This document shows positions 9,572 through 18,893 of a stretch of 64,000 nucleotides of DNA, piece after piece. A program made the position numbers and the translations under genes. The DNA is taken from contig NZ_CP040812.1 of the NCBI RefSeq assembly GCF_006159205.1, positions 1,922,001-1,986,000 on the forward strand, given 5' to 3'. The first letter of the stretch is position 1; every line of letters begins with the position of its first letter. Source of the stretch: Antarcticibacterium flavum. GTDB lineage: Bacteria; Bacteroidota; Bacteroidia; Flavobacteriales; Flavobacteriaceae. Under the pieces are notes generated by a model. The model made no database searches. It was not told the origin of the DNA and worked only from the letters and a program-made list of their open reading frames with translations.

Positions 9572-11203
9572 TTACTTCTCACCCCCATCAACTCCCCCTT
9601 TGGGGGCCGGGGGGCTTATAAGCCCTTTCAAATCCCCCAACGTATTCGCCTCCTCGATCATTTTATCCTGTCTCCACCTCAAGATCCTTGGAAACCTGGT
9701 GGCTACCCCGCTTTTATGTCGGCTGGATTCTGCTACACCTTCGAAGGCTATTTCGAAGACGTGATGTGGTTTTACACTGCGCACGGGACCAAAGCGTTCG
9801 AGGGTATTCTTTTTTATCCAGGCATCTACTTTTCTGAATTCTGCATCTGTAAGTCCGCTGTAGGCTTTGGCGAAGGTTACCAACTCCTTCTTTTCCCCAT
9901 CCCACAATGCGAAGGTGTAATCTGTAAACAAATTACTGCGCCTTCCATGGCCGCGCATGGCATAGGTGAGGACAGCGTCTATGGTTAAGGGATCCACTTT
10001 CCACTTCCACCAGTCGCCTTTTTTACGGCCAACCAGGTAGGGGGAGTCAAGCTTCTTCAGCATTAAGCCTTCAGAATTCTCCTCCCGGGCGCGGTCTCTT
10101 TCGGCAGCTACTTCCCCCCAATTTTGGAACGAAATGGTTTCAGAAATATGCAGTGGCAATTCTTCCGTAGAAACATCGGCATGTAGAGAATGTAAAATAT
10201 CCCGTCTTTCAGCATAAGGCCTTTCCCGGATATCCTTGCCCTCCCATTCCAGCACATCATAAGCCTTGAGGATCACCGGGGTTTTCTTTAGCAAAGCTTT
10301 GGAAACATTTTTACGGCCAATGCGGGTTTGCAGGTCATTGAAAGTGCCGATAGCACCATCTGGAAAAGGCAGGATCTCACCATCTATAACGGTACCATTG
10401 GGTATGGCCGACTTAAAAACCTCAAATTCCGGATACTTATCGGTCACCAGCTCCTCTCCCCTGCTCCACACGAAAAGGTCGTCGTTGCGAATTATCACCT
10501 GGCTACGAATGCCATCCCACTTATGCTCTGCTGCCCAGTCACTCACCTCCCCCAGATCCTGCACCTCATCTTCCAAAGCATAGGCCAGATAAAACGGATA
10601 CGGCTTTGAGAGATAATCCTCCTCATTCTCCTCCAGCACCAGCTGATTGAAGGAAATTGTGTTCGGATCCCAGTTCCCCATTAGTTTATATGCCAGGATG
10701 TCCTCTTCTATTCCCGTGGCTTTGGAAAGGGAGCGCGTCATCAACTTCTGACTCACCCCGATGCGGAAACTGCCGGTTATAAGCTTGCTGAAGACAAATC
10801 GTTCATAATAATTAAGGTGGGTCCAGTTGTCAAAAAGATATTCCTTTTTCTCCTCTTCAGGTTTGGATTTTAGGACAATGATCTCCTCCAGGAATTGGGT
10901 AAGGCTTTTTTCTGAAACAGCTTCAGAAACAGGTATCACAAGGGCAATCGTTTCTGCCAGGTCGCCAACTATATGGTAAGATTCTTCAAACAACCACAGC
11001 GGAATATTGGAAAGTTCAGAGGCCCAGTGGCGCAGTAAGGTGGTGTTTACCGGCCGGGGTGGCCTACGGTGCGAAAGGATTGCAATTGCCCATACCTTAT
11101 CCCTCTCCGGCGCTTCCAGGAAATAATCGGTAAGTGCCTCCACCTTAAGTGTGGTTTTATTAGTGCTGTCAAGCGTCCTTATAAGTTCAGCAAATCGTTT
11201 CAT
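9572..11203 (-). CDS. ATP-dependent DNA ligase of the ligase-associated repair cluster
   Basis: This 543-residue ligase belongs to the LigB/Lig1-like group (COG1793). An N-terminal DNA-binding domain occupies about residues 1-200. The adenylated lysine is K228 in KWDG, followed by IDGEILPF and later the nucleotidyltransferase and OB-fold motifs (KKGDWWKWK, then ADAVLTY-like TIDAVLTYA). It seals nicks using ATP, unlike the housekeeping NAD-dependent LigA. The gene starts 23 nt after the exonuclease gene. The C-terminal tail ISPPAPKGGVDGGEK is encoded by a palindromic intergenic repeat found elsewhere in the window, so the natural stop seems to have been replaced by repeat sequence. Confidence 0.93.
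   Translation of the reverse strand: MKRFAELIRTLDSTNKTTLKVEALTDYFLEAPERDKVWAIAILSHRRPPRPVNTTLLRHWASELSNIPLWLFEESYHIVGDLAETIALVIPVSEAVSEKSLTQFLEEIIVLKSKPEEEKKEYLFDNWTHLNYYERFVFSKLITGSFRIGVSQKLMTRSLSKATGIEEDILAYKLMGNWDPNTISFNQLVLEENEEDYLSKPYPFYLAYALEDEVQDLGEVSDWAAEHKWDGIRSQVIIRNDDLFVWSRGEELVTDKYPEFEVFKSAIPNGTVIDGEILPFPDGAIGTFNDLQTRIGRKNVSKALLKKTPVILKAYDVLEWEGKDIRERPYAERRDILHSLHADVSTEELPLHISETISFQNWGEVAAERDRAREENSEGLMLKKLDSPYLVGRKKGDWWKWKVDPLTIDAVLTYAMRGHGRRSNLFTDYTFALWDGEKKELVTFAKAYSGLTDAEFRKVDAWIKKNTLERFGPVRSVKPHHVFEIAFEGVAESSRHKSGVATRFPRILRWRQDKMIEEANTLGDLKGLISPPAPKGGVDGGEK
9593..9617. repeat. CCCCCTTTGGGGG palindromic repeat overlapping the ligase 3' end
   Basis: TCCCCCTTTGGGGG followed by a CC(A/G)GGGGGCTT tail also occurs at 59683-59708 and, degenerate, at 58839-58864 and 62766-62790. 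Here it lies inside the last codons of the ligase gene, while the other copies are intergenic. Confidence 0.75.
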
Positions 11204-11226
11204 CTTTGTGCCTGCTTCTTTCCCGG

Positions 11227-12306
11227 TTATTTTTCCGGTTTATCTTTTTTTCCAACCGCTGCTGCTTTTTCCTCATCGGGCACCAGCTCATCTGTACTTT
11301 CTGCCTTGCTTTCCATCTCTCCCATTTCTCCTTCATATTGGGTCTCTTCGGTACGGGCATCATACCCCTGTTCGCAGAGGTATTTACTGAAAATATCTGT
11401 ATACCCGTGGGTACAAATCACTTTTTCACAGCCGGTTTCCCTTATTGCCTGCAAAAGTCCCTGCCAATCGCAATGATCGCTCAGCACAAATCCCTTATCT
11501 ATCGCCCGCCTCCTTCTTGCACCACGAAAGGCCATCCATCCACTGGCAGATGCCGTAACGTAAGGCACCATTTTTCTTAGCCACGGGGTTCCATGGGCGC
11601 TAGGAGGAGCCAAAACAAGACCACCTTTTAATTCATCTTTGGTTGTTTCCCTTGTAACCCTGGTGGTATCAGGAAATTCCATCATTGGCCTCAAAACTTC
11701 TGTCATATTTTCAATTGCACCATGCGTGTAGATCTTTCCAATGTTTGGATCAAGATGCTTCAGCAGCCGTTGAGCTTTCCCCAGGGAATATCCGAAAAGA
11801 ACAGAAGTACGGCCGTCTTGTTTATTTTGTTGCCACCAGGCGTTGATATCTGCCATCACCTGTGCCTGCGGGGTCCATTTAAAGGCAGGAAGGCCAAAGG
11901 TGCATTCGGTAATAAATGAATGACATTTTACCGGTTCATAGGGAACGGCCACCCCATCATCTTCCAGTTTATAATCTCCCGTGAAAACCCATATTTCTCC
12001 TTTACATTCAACCCTTATCTGGGAGGAGCCAATGATATGGCCGGCAGGATGAAGTGAGAATTTGACCCCGTTAATGCTAAAGGTCTCATTCCACTCCTTA
12101 CCCGTTACATTTATTTCCCCCAGGCGATGTTTAATGATAGGCACATTGGAATGGTGGGTAATATAGTGTTTATGGCCCCAGCGGGAATGGTCGGCATGCC
12201 CGTGAGAGATAATAGCTTTCTCCACCGGCCTCCAGGGATCCAGGTAAACATCTGCCCGGGTGCAGTAAATTCCTTTATCATTAAATATCAATAACGGCGG
12301 GGTCAT
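11227..12306 (-). CDS. Ligase-associated DNA exonuclease, metallo-beta-lactamase fold
   Basis: This 359-residue protein of the COG1236 type (beta-lactamase/beta-CASP family) carries the zinc motif HGHADH at residues 35-40. It is the first gene of the repair set (exonuclease, ligase, helicase, phosphoesterase), which is the usual order. The likely role is trimming DNA ends before ligation. The C-terminus after about residue 330 is acidic and lysine-rich and is probably disordered. The ATG at 12304-12306 gives the family start. A divergent TerB-like gene lies upstream, with 155 nt between them. Confidence 0.9.
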   Translation of the reverse strand: MTPPLLIFNDKGIYCTRADVYLDPWRPVEKAIISHGHADHSRWGHKHYITHHSNVPIIKHRLGEINVTGKEWNETFSINGVKFSLHPAGHIIGSSQIRVECKGEIWVFTGDYKLEDDGVAVPYEPVKCHSFITECTFGLPAFKWTPQAQVMADINAWWQQNKQDGRTSVLFGYSLGKAQRLLKHLDPNIGKIYTHGAIENMTEVLRPMMEFPDTTRVTRETTKDELKGGLVLAPPSAHGTPWLRKMVPYVTASASGWMAFRGARRRRAIDKGFVLSDHCDWQGLLQAIRETGCEKVICTHGYTDIFSKYLCEQGYDARTEETQYEGEMGEMESKAESTDELVPDEEKAAAVGKKDKPEK

Positions 12307-12433
12307 CCATTGCTTTTTTCTGAAAGGAAGTTAGGTATTTTGAAAGCGGTGAAAAAGGGATTAAGAAAAGATTAGCGATTGGAAAAAGCTGGTTTTCCTG
12401 ATAATTTTCATATTTTTCGCCTGGACGATTAAT

Positions 12434-12441
12434 TATATTTG
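12434..12441 (+). promoter_or_regulatory. Promoter of the TerB-like gene
   Basis: TATATTTG matches TAnnTTTG and lies 20 nt before the ATG. A T-rich stretch stands where the -33 element would be, but there is no clear TTG. Confidence 0.55.
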
Positions 12442-12461
12442 TCCCACAAAAAATTAAAATC

Positions 12462-12887
12462 ATGGCAATTTCAGATCTATACGGCTCAGGAGAGCATTTA
12501 CGTAACCTAGGGCATTTTGCGGCTATTGTAAGCCTGGCAACGGTTAATGGGGAATTAAATAAACACGAGCAGGCAATGCTGGAGCGCTTTGCCCGTAAGC
12601 TTGACATATCTGAAGAGGAATATACCAGGATCCTGGAAAAACCTACAGATTATCCCATCCACCCAAACAACACCTACGAAGGAAGACTGGAAAGATTACA
12701 TGACCTGTTCACGATTATCTATTCAGACGCCAATGTAGATGAGTTTGAGATGAAATTATTGAAGAAATATGCCATCGCCATAGGATTTTCCTCCACCGTT
12801 GCCGACCGGCTTATCAAACGGTCTGTGCAGATCTTTAGCGGAAAATTAAGCTATGATGACTACCAGCTTTTAATAGACAGGAAATAA
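12462..12887 (+). CDS. TerB-like domain protein
   Basis: This is a 141-residue helical protein with the TerB fold pattern. The N-terminal half has LATVNGELNKHEQAML and the C-terminal half has YSDANVDEFEMKLL, both of the acidic helix-loop type that binds divalent metal in TerB relatives. There is no signal peptide or membrane segment. Despite the family name, tellurite resistance is not implied by single-domain forms. The gene ends immediately next to fbp on the opposite strand with no spacer, so the two transcripts must overlap in their 3' ends. Confidence 0.8.
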   Translation: MAISDLYGSGEHLRNLGHFAAIVSLATVNGELNKHEQAMLERFARKLDISEEEYTRILEKPTDYPIHPNNTYEGRLERLHDLFTIIYSDANVDEFEMKLLKKYAIAIGFSSTVADRLIKRSVQIFSGKLSYDDYQLLIDRK

Positions 12888-13898
12888 TTACTCATCATAT
12901 TTTGCCATAAATTCCTCGGCTTTTTCTACCATTTTTGTGCTACCGCAAAAAATTGGGGTCCTTTGATGTAATTCTGTGGGTTTGATCTCCAGGATTCGTC
13001 TAAAGCCGTCTGTTGCTTTCCCCCCGGCCTGTTCTACAAGATAGGCCATGGGATTACATTCATACAAAAGCCGCAGCTTCCCGTTCGTGGCTGTGGAACT
13101 CTTAGGATATATAAATATCCCACCCTTGATCATGTTACGGTGAACATCACTTACCATAGAACCAATATACCTTGAAGTGTAAGGCCTGTCGTCTTTTTCT
13201 TCCTGGCAGTATTTAATATAATCCTTTACCCCCTGTGGGAAATGTACATAGTTCCCCTCATTAATTGAATAGATCTTTCCTGTGTCAGGAAATTTCATAT
13301 CGGGGTGCGAGAGGTACCAGGATCCCAGGGCAGGGTTAAGTGTAAATCCATTTACCCCGCGGCCGGTAGTATAGACCAGCATTGTGGAAGTACCATAAAT
13401 TATATAACCTGCTGCAACCTGATTATTCCCCGCTTGCAGAAAATCTTCTATTGTCGCCGGGGTTCCTATTGGTGTCACCCTGCGGTAAATAGAAAAGATT
13501 GTTCCTACAGATACGTTTACGTCTATATTGGAACTACCGTCCAGGGGATCAATAAGAACCACATATTTATTCTGATGTTTCCCATCTGACCCAGGAATGG
13601 TAATAAAGTCATCATTTTCCTCAGAAGCTATGCCACAAACTATTTCACGGTTGGTAAGGGTTTGAATAAATGTCTCATTGGCCATGACATCCAGCTTTTG
13701 CTGGTCCTCACCCTGTACATTGGTCTCGCCGTATGCCCCAATAATATCTACAAGCCCTGCCTTGTTCACCTCGTGGTTCACCACTTTGGCAGCAAGTCTT
13801 ATGGAGTTTATCAACCTGGAAAGCTCCCCGGAAGAGTAGGCAAAGTCTGCCTGATTTTCAATTATAAATTCACCTAAAGTCTGGTTTCTCTTGGGCAT
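12888..13898 (-). CDS. fbp: Class I fructose-1,6-bisphosphatase
   Basis: This 336-residue enzyme hydrolyses fructose-1,6-bisphosphate to fructose-6-phosphate in gluconeogenesis. Metal-binding motifs are SEEND (92-96) and [10 protein letters not shown] (117-126), typical of the Mg-dependent class I enzyme. Sugar-phosphate contacts appear further on ([21 protein letters not shown]). The length is standard for Bacteroidota. It is transcribed away from the GNAT genes, with a 116-nt AT-rich divergent promoter region. No disruption is seen. Confidence 0.97.
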   Translation of the reverse strand: MPKRNQTLGEFIIENQADFAYSSGELSRLINSIRLAAKVVNHEVNKAGLVDIIGAYGETNVQGEDQQKLDVMANETFIQTLTNREIVCGIASEENDDFITIPGSDGKHQNKYVVLIDPLDGSSNIDVNVSVGTIFSIYRRVTPIGTPATIEDFLQAGNNQVAAGYIIYGTSTMLVYTTGRGVNGFTLNPALGSWYLSHPDMKFPDTGKIYSINEGNYVHFPQGVKDYIKYCQEEKDDRPYTSRYIGSMVSDVHRNMIKGGIFIYPKSSTATNGKLRLLYECNPMAYLVEQAGGKATDGFRRILEIKPTELHQRTPIFCGSTKMVEKAEEFMAKYDE

Positions 13899-13989
13899 TT
13901 TGTTTTGTTTGATTTTTTACCGCAGTAAAATTATTCAAATATTTAAGTTACTACAACGATTTCGTTGTTTATATAAATTTTAGGTTCCT

Positions 13990-13997
13990 TATTTTTG
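13990..13997 (+). promoter_or_regulatory. Promoter of the first GNAT gene
   Basis: TATTTTTG fits the TAnnTTTG box, and TTG at 13965-13967 is 22 nt upstream as a candidate -33 element. The ATG follows 17 nt downstream. Confidence 0.6.
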
Positions 13998-14014
13998 AAA
14001 CAATTAACATATCT

Positions 14015-14494
14015 ATGGAAATCAACATAAGAAAATCTGAAAAGAAGGATGCACCCTCTATTCTTGAGCTAATAAAGGAACTTGCACATTTCGAAAAAGA
14101 AACTGAAGCCGTAGAGGTGGACGTAGAGGAGTTGGAAAGGGAAGGCTTTGGCGATCACCCCCTTTTTACCTGTTTTGTAGCAGAAGTAAACGGAAACATC
14201 GAGGGAATTGCCCTGGTATATTTTAGGTTCTCCACCTGGAAGGGCCGCACCGTTCACCTGGAAGACCTTATTGTGAGGGAGAAGATGAGGGGTACCGGCA
14301 TTGGCAGCGCGTTGTATAGAAAAGTAATAGAATATTCGCTGGAACAGGGTTGTAAAAGAACCGAATGGGTGGTCCTGGACTGGAACCAACCTGCGATAGA
14401 TTTTTATAAAAGAAGCGGGGCAACTGTATTTGAAAATTGGAATACCGTGCAAATGGATGAACAGGCGATGAAGGAATTCATAAGCCAAGGTTAA
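14015..14494 (+). CDS. GNAT family N-acetyltransferase (diamine/spermidine acetyltransferase-like), copy 1
   Basis: This 159-residue acetyltransferase has the acetyl-CoA pyrophosphate loop RGTGIGSALYRKV at about residues 91-103. The sequence VYFRFSTWKGRTVHLEDL is characteristic of the SSAT-like subgroup, which acetylates small amines such as polyamines or thialysine. The substrate here is not known. The next gene is a close paralogue, sharing nearly the whole HLEDLIVREKMRGTG block, so the pair arose by tandem duplication. The gene has its own TAnnTTTG promoter. Confidence 0.9.
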   Translation: MEINIRKSEKKDAPSILELIKELAHFEKETEAVEVDVEELEREGFGDHPLFTCFVAEVNGNIEGIALVYFRFSTWKGRTVHLEDLIVREKMRGTGIGSALYRKVIEYSLEQGCKRTEWVVLDWNQPAIDFYKRSGATVFENWNTVQMDEQAMKEFISQG

Positions 14495-14542
14495 AATTTT
14501 AATTCAAAAACCATCTGCTGCACACTTCCGGGAATCTATTGC

Positions 14543-14550
14543 TAAATTTG
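14543..14550 (+). promoter_or_regulatory. Promoter of the second GNAT gene
   Basis: TAAATTTG matches TAnnTTTG and lies 18 nt before ATG 14569. Its position argues against an upstream ATG at 14539 as the true start. Confidence 0.55.
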
Positions 14551-14568
14551 CATAAAGCATTAGAAATT

Positions 14569-15042
14569 ATGGAATATACAATACGTGAGGCAAAAAGGGA
14601 GGATATGCCACAGGTTCTTGATCTTATCAAGGAACTTGCAGCCTATGAGAATGCATCCAGTGAAGTGGAGATCAAGGAGGAAGACCTGGAGCATGAAGGT
14701 TTTGACGAAGGGAATTTTAAATGCTTCGTGGCAGATGTAGAAGGGAAGATTGAAGGAATGGCCCTGGTGTACTTTCGTTTTTCTACCTGGAAAGGCCGCA
14801 CCGTACATCTGGAAGACCTTATTGTAAGGGAGAAAATGCGGGGAACGGGACTAGGCGGAGCACTTTATAGAAGAGTCGTGCAATATGGCCACGAAAATGG
14901 TGTAAGAAGAGTGGAATGGGTAGTTTCTGAAGGGAATAAAAATGCCATCGAATTTTACGAGAATACAGGAGCCGATATCAAAAAGAACTGGTACACAGTG
15001 CATATGGATGAAACCGGAATAAGAAAAAATATCCAGGAGTAG
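14569..15042 (+). CDS. GNAT family N-acetyltransferase (SSAT-like), copy 2
   Basis: This is a 157-residue paralogue of the preceding gene, with the same WKGRTVHLEDL and RGTGLGGALYRRV blocks. The N-terminal third and the C-terminus have diverged most, so substrate preference may differ. ATG 14569 (MEYTIREAK) is chosen over an in-frame ATG at 14539 because it matches the start of copy 1 and a promoter box lies between the two. Aspartate kinase starts 2 nt after its stop, so the two are probably co-transcribed. Confidence 0.9.
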   Translation: MEYTIREAKREDMPQVLDLIKELAAYENASSEVEIKEEDLEHEGFDEGNFKCFVADVEGKIEGMALVYFRFSTWKGRTVHLEDLIVREKMRGTGLGGALYRRVVQYGHENGVRRVEWVVSEGNKNAIEFYENTGADIKKNWYTVHMDETGIRKNIQE

Positions 15043-15044
15043 GC

Positions 15045-16298
15045 ATGGAGGTATTCAAGTTTGGGGGAGCATCGGTAAAGGATGCACCTTCAGTAAAGAA
15101 CGTCGTGGCAGTTTTGAATCACACGGGAGCTGAAGATAAGGTGGTGGTGGTTTCGGCTATGGGAAAAATGACCAACGCTTTTGAGGTAGTGGTAGCTTCC
15201 TATCTGGAAAAAAATAGAATTCCGAAGGAACAACTTTCAGCAATAAAGAATTTCCATCTCGAGATCGCATCACAACTATTTGAGGATTCAGCAAATGTGA
15301 TATATCAAAAAATAGATGATCTAATTGCTGAGCTTATTAATTTCCTGGAGCATAATAAATCCACCCAATACGATTTTGTATATGATCAAATCGTTTGTTA
15401 TGGGGAACTATTATCTTCTGTTATTCTTAGCGAATATTTTAGCCTTAGTGCCCTGGATCACACCTGGCTTGATGCAAGAAAGCTGTTAAGAACAGACAGT
15501 ACTTATCGCGATGCCACCATAAACTGGCCCGAAACCCAGGAAAAGATCCTGGCAAAAGTTAGACCCGGGAAAGTATATCTCACCCAGGGTTTCATTGGGG
15601 CCGATGCCAATAATTTCACCACCACCCTTGGCAGGGAAGGAAGTGATTATACAGCCGCTATTTTTGCATACTGCCTTAATGCCGAAAAGGTGACCATCTG
15701 GAAAGATGTCCCGGGCGTGCTAAATGCAGACCCACGGGTTTTTAGAAACACCACGCTGCTTAACCAAATCTCTTACGAAGAGGCCATTGAGCTGGCATTT
15801 TACGGGGCCTCTGTGATACATCCTAAGACTCTACAGCCATTGCAGCGCAAGGAGATCCCGCTCTTTGTGAAATCCTTTATAGATCCAAAGGGTAATGGTA
15901 CCGCAGTAAGCAAAGGACAAACCCTTATCCCAGCCATCCCCTGTTTTATCGTGAAAAAGAACCAGGTGCTTATATCCCTTTCATCCCTGGATTTTTCTTT
16001 TATGGTAGAGGAGAATATCAGCGAGATCTTCCGGCTGTTCCATCTATATCAAATGAAGGTGGACCTCATCCAGAATTCAGCTATTAGTTTTGCCGTTTGT
16101 GTTGATAATAAATTTAATAATCTGGAAAAGCTTATCCTGCATCTTAAGGCGCGCTTCAAGGTAGATTATATTGAGGGAGTCTCCCTTTATACTATCAGGC
16201 ATTTTGATGAGGCAGCACTGGAAGCACTGGAAAAAGATAAGGAAGTACTGCTTAAGCAGGTGATGCAAAACACGGTACAGCTCGTAACGCGGGCCTGA
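15045..16298 (+). CDS. Aspartate kinase (monofunctional)
   Basis: This 417-residue kinase phosphorylates aspartate, the first step to lysine, threonine and methionine. The N-terminal kinase motif KFGGAS is at residues 5-10, and LGREGSDYTAAIFA further on is the substrate/ATP region. The last 130 residues form a degenerate ACT-type region, shorter than in strongly feedback-regulated enzymes. Its link with a GNAT gene and fbp looks like ordinary chromosomal context. The ATG follows a purine-rich GGAGTAGG, which includes the previous stop codon. Confidence 0.93.
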   Translation: MEVFKFGGASVKDAPSVKNVVAVLNHTGAEDKVVVVSAMGKMTNAFEVVVASYLEKNRIPKEQLSAIKNFHLEIASQLFEDSANVIYQKIDDLIAELINFLEHNKSTQYDFVYDQIVCYGELLSSVILSEYFSLSALDHTWLDARKLLRTDSTYRDATINWPETQEKILAKVRPGKVYLTQGFIGADANNFTTTLGREGSDYTAAIFAYCLNAEKVTIWKDVPGVLNADPRVFRNTTLLNQISYEEAIELAFYGASVIHPKTLQPLQRKEIPLFVKSFIDPKGNGTAVSKGQTLIPAIPCFIVKKNQVLISLSSLDFSFMVEENISEIFRLFHLYQMKVDLIQNSAISFAVCVDNKFNNLEKLILHLKARFKVDYIEGVSLYTIRHFDEAALEALEKDKEVLLKQVMQNTVQLVTRA

Positions 16299-16329
16299 TC
16301 CTGAGCAGGATCTATTTTTTTGCATTTAC

Positions 16330-16337
16330 TATATTTG
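16330..16337 (+). promoter_or_regulatory. Promoter of the OlsF-like gene
   Basis: TATATTTG fits the TAnnTTTG box, 20 nt before the ATG at 16358. Confidence 0.55.
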
Positions 16338-16357
16338 TTAAACAAAACCAACAGCCC

Positions 16358-18157
16358 ATGGGAATCGTAAGTTCAAAAGAAGTAGCCAAAGTAATGAACC
16401 TTGATAAAATGGGGTTCCTGGGCACCTCCATAGGTTGGCTCATCCTTAGAACTACCAGGCTTTCCAGAATCAATAAGGAGTATGAGAAAAGGAAGCATCT
16501 CAAAGGAGAAGAATTCATTACCTCCATACTTGATGGATTTCAGGTAGATTTCGAGATCCCGGAAAAAGATCTCAAACGTATTCCAAAAACAGGTGCATTT
16601 ATTACGATCTCCAACCATCCCCTGGGTGGGATTGATGGGATGATCTTAATGAAAACTGTCCTGGAGCAACGCAGTGATTATAAAGTGATCGCTAATTTCC
16701 TGCTTCAAAGGCTGGAGCCGCTTAAACCTTATATTATGCCGGTGAATCCTTTCGAAGATCACAAGGAAGCCAAATCCAGCATTGCGGGAATAAAGGAGGC
16801 AATCTCTCATTTAAAAGCGGGTCACGGGTTAGGAATTTTCCCGGCCGGGGAAGTTTCAACCTATAGAGATCAAAGGAGAATTGTAGATAAACCCTGGGAA
16901 CCCGGCGCTATGAAACTTATCCAAAAAGCCAATGTTCCTGTCATTCCTATTTATTTTCACGCTAAGAACAGCCTTTTTTTCTACAGACTGGCCGGGCTTA
17001 GTGATATTTTGCGTACCGCTAAACTCCCAAGTGAGATGTTAACGCAAAAAAAGAGAAAAATAAAAGTGCGTATAGGAAATGCCATTTCTCCTGAAGAGCA
17101 GGCTGCACATCCTAATCTAGAGGCTTTTACCGGATTTCTTCGCAGGAAAACTTATATGCTCGCCAATTCCTTTGAGCGAAAGAGATTGATAGACAACATT
17201 CCAAAGACTTTAAAAATTCCCAAAGCACCAAAGGATATAGCGGGAGAGACCAAACAGGAATTAATTGAGGCAGAGATCGAGACCTGCCTCCACCTGGATA
17301 AACGATTGCTGGAAAGCAAGAACTATGAGGTGTTCCTTGCAAAGCGTGAAATTGTACCCAATATCATCAAGGAAATTGGCAGGTTAAGGGAGATCACTTT
17401 TCGGGAAATTGGAGAAGGCACAAATCAGGCGGTAGATCTTGATAAATTTGATGATTATTACTACCACATGTTCCTTTGGGACAATGATGCTAAAAAAGTG
17501 GCGGGTGCCTACAGGATGGGAATGGGCGCAGAGATATACAGGAAATACGGTATAGACGGATTTTACCTGCAGGACCTTTTTCGCTTCGAACCCGAACTGC
17601 ATAAAATGATGAGCCAGTCCATTGAGATGGGCAGGGCTTTTATTATCAAGGAATATCAGCAAAAACCTATGCCTTTATTTTTACTATGGAAAGGGATCGT
17701 GCACTGCACCCTAAGATTTCCGGAGCATAAATATCTTATTGGCGGGGTAACCATAAGTGATAAGTTCTCCAATTTTTCCAAATCCCTTATGATCGAGTTT
17801 ATGCGGTCAAATTTTTTCGATAATGAGGTAGCGCAATATGTAAATCCGAAAAAAGAATTCAAAGTTAAGCTGAAGGATGAGGATAAGGAGATGATCTTTG
17901 AATCCAGCGAGGCCGATCTAAATAAATTCGACAAATTCATCGACGAACTTGAGCCGAACAGCTTGCGATTACCGGTGCTCATCAAGAAATACATAAAACA
18001 GAATGCGCGGGTGGTTGCTTTCAATGTAGATCCTCTGTTCAACAATGCTGTAGATGGTCTTATGTACATAAAGATTGCCGACCTTCCGGAAAGTACAGTA
18101 AAACCGGTGATGGAAGAATTTCAGAAAGAACTTGAACAAAAAGCGGCAAATTCATAG
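16358..18157 (+). CDS. OlsF-like bifunctional acyltransferase (ornithine lipid synthesis)
   Basis: This 599-residue fusion has an N-terminal PlsC/LPLAT acyltransferase domain (NHPLGGID at 86-93, IFPAGEVSTY near 165, PVIPIYF) and a C-terminal GNAT-like OlsB domain from about residue 330. This is the architecture of OlsF, known from Serratia and Flavobacterium johnsoniae. There the C-terminal half makes lyso-ornithine lipid and the N-terminal half adds the second acyl chain. Membrane aminolipid synthesis is therefore the likely role, although the amino-acid head group cannot be read from sequence. It probably forms its own transcription unit. Confidence 0.85.
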   Translation: MGIVSSKEVAKVMNLDKMGFLGTSIGWLILRTTRLSRINKEYEKRKHLKGEEFITSILDGFQVDFEIPEKDLKRIPKTGAFITISNHPLGGIDGMILMKTVLEQRSDYKVIANFLLQRLEPLKPYIMPVNPFEDHKEAKSSIAGIKEAISHLKAGHGLGIFPAGEVSTYRDQRRIVDKPWEPGAMKLIQKANVPVIPIYFHAKNSLFFYRLAGLSDILRTAKLPSEMLTQKKRKIKVRIGNAISPEEQAAHPNLEAFTGFLRRKTYMLANSFERKRLIDNIPKTLKIPKAPKDIAGETKQELIEAEIETCLHLDKRLLESKNYEVFLAKREIVPNIIKEIGRLREITFREIGEGTNQAVDLDKFDDYYYHMFLWDNDAKKVAGAYRMGMGAEIYRKYGIDGFYLQDLFRFEPELHKMMSQSIEMGRAFIIKEYQQKPMPLFLLWKGIVHCTLRFPEHKYLIGGVTISDKFSNFSKSLMIEFMRSNFFDNEVAQYVNPKKEFKVKLKDEDKEMIFESSEADLNKFDKFIDELEPNSLRLPVLIKKYIKQNARVVAFNVDPLFNNAVDGLMYIKIADLPESTVKPVMEEFQKELEQKAANS

Positions 18158-18247
18158 AGTAACGGCTGTTAATTTCGTGTTATACCCTCCCTCCCATTCG
18201 GGATTAAGGCAGAACCTTCTTATATTCAAACAGCAAAATTAAAGAAC

Positions 18248-18892
18248 ATGGAAAAGATATTAATTGTAGGAGCAACAGGAGATACAGGAATGAGAATTGT
18301 GGAGATCTTAAACAATTCACAGAGTTTTGAGCCTGTGGCAATGATTCGCAAAGAGGAGCAGAAAGGGGTTTTTGAAGACATGGACGTGCAGTGGGTGCTG
18401 GCAAACCTGGAGGAGAATGTTGACCACGCCCTTAAAGGAATAGACAAAGTGATCTTCGCTGCCGGAAGTGGTGGTGATACCGGGGAAGAGAAAACAATAG
18501 CAGTAGACCAGAAAGGGGCTATTAGAGTAATTGATGCCGCGAAAAAGGCTAAAGTCAAAAAATTTGTGATGCTAAGCTCCATGGGAGCAGACGATCCTTC
18601 ACAACACAAGAAATTACAGGTATATCTTGAAGCAAAGCAGAAGGCAGATGAACATCTCATGGACAGCGGAATTCCTTACACTATATTAAGGCCCGGGGCG
18701 CTAACAGATGATCTTGGATTTGCCAAGGTAAAACTTGCTGAAAAACTTGACGAACAGGGTGAGATCTCCAGAGATGATGTGGCCTTCCTTCTCGTAATGA
18801 GCCTTGCAGATCCTCTTGTTAAGAACAAGGTTATTGAGGCGCTGGAAGGAGAGGAACCAATCAAATCGGCACTTATAGAAGCCAGCAAGTAA
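18248..18892 (+). CDS. NAD(P)-binding atypical short-chain dehydrogenase
   Basis: This 214-residue Rossmann protein has the dinucleotide motif GATGDTG at residues 8-14 and the atypical SDR pattern (FVMLSSMGADDPS, then YTILRPGALTD). It resembles the NmrA-like/SDR_a5 group annotated as NAD-dependent epimerase or dehydratase. The classical YxxxK is replaced by the YLEAKQKADEHL segment. The substrate is unknown. It is followed after one base by ywbE, so the two genes are co-transcribed. Confidence 0.85.
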   Translation: MEKILIVGATGDTGMRIVEILNNSQSFEPVAMIRKEEQKGVFEDMDVQWVLANLEENVDHALKGIDKVIFAAGSGGDTGEEKTIAVDQKGAIRVIDAAKKAKVKKFVMLSSMGADDPSQHKKLQVYLEAKQKADEHLMDSGIPYTILRPGALTDDLGFAKVKLAEKLDEQGEISRDDVAFLLVMSLADPLVKNKVIEALEGEEPIKSALIEASK

Positions 18893-18893
18893 C

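Noticed and set aside
12462-12887. Tellurite resistance function
   Set aside because: A single TerB-like domain without other ter genes does not support it.
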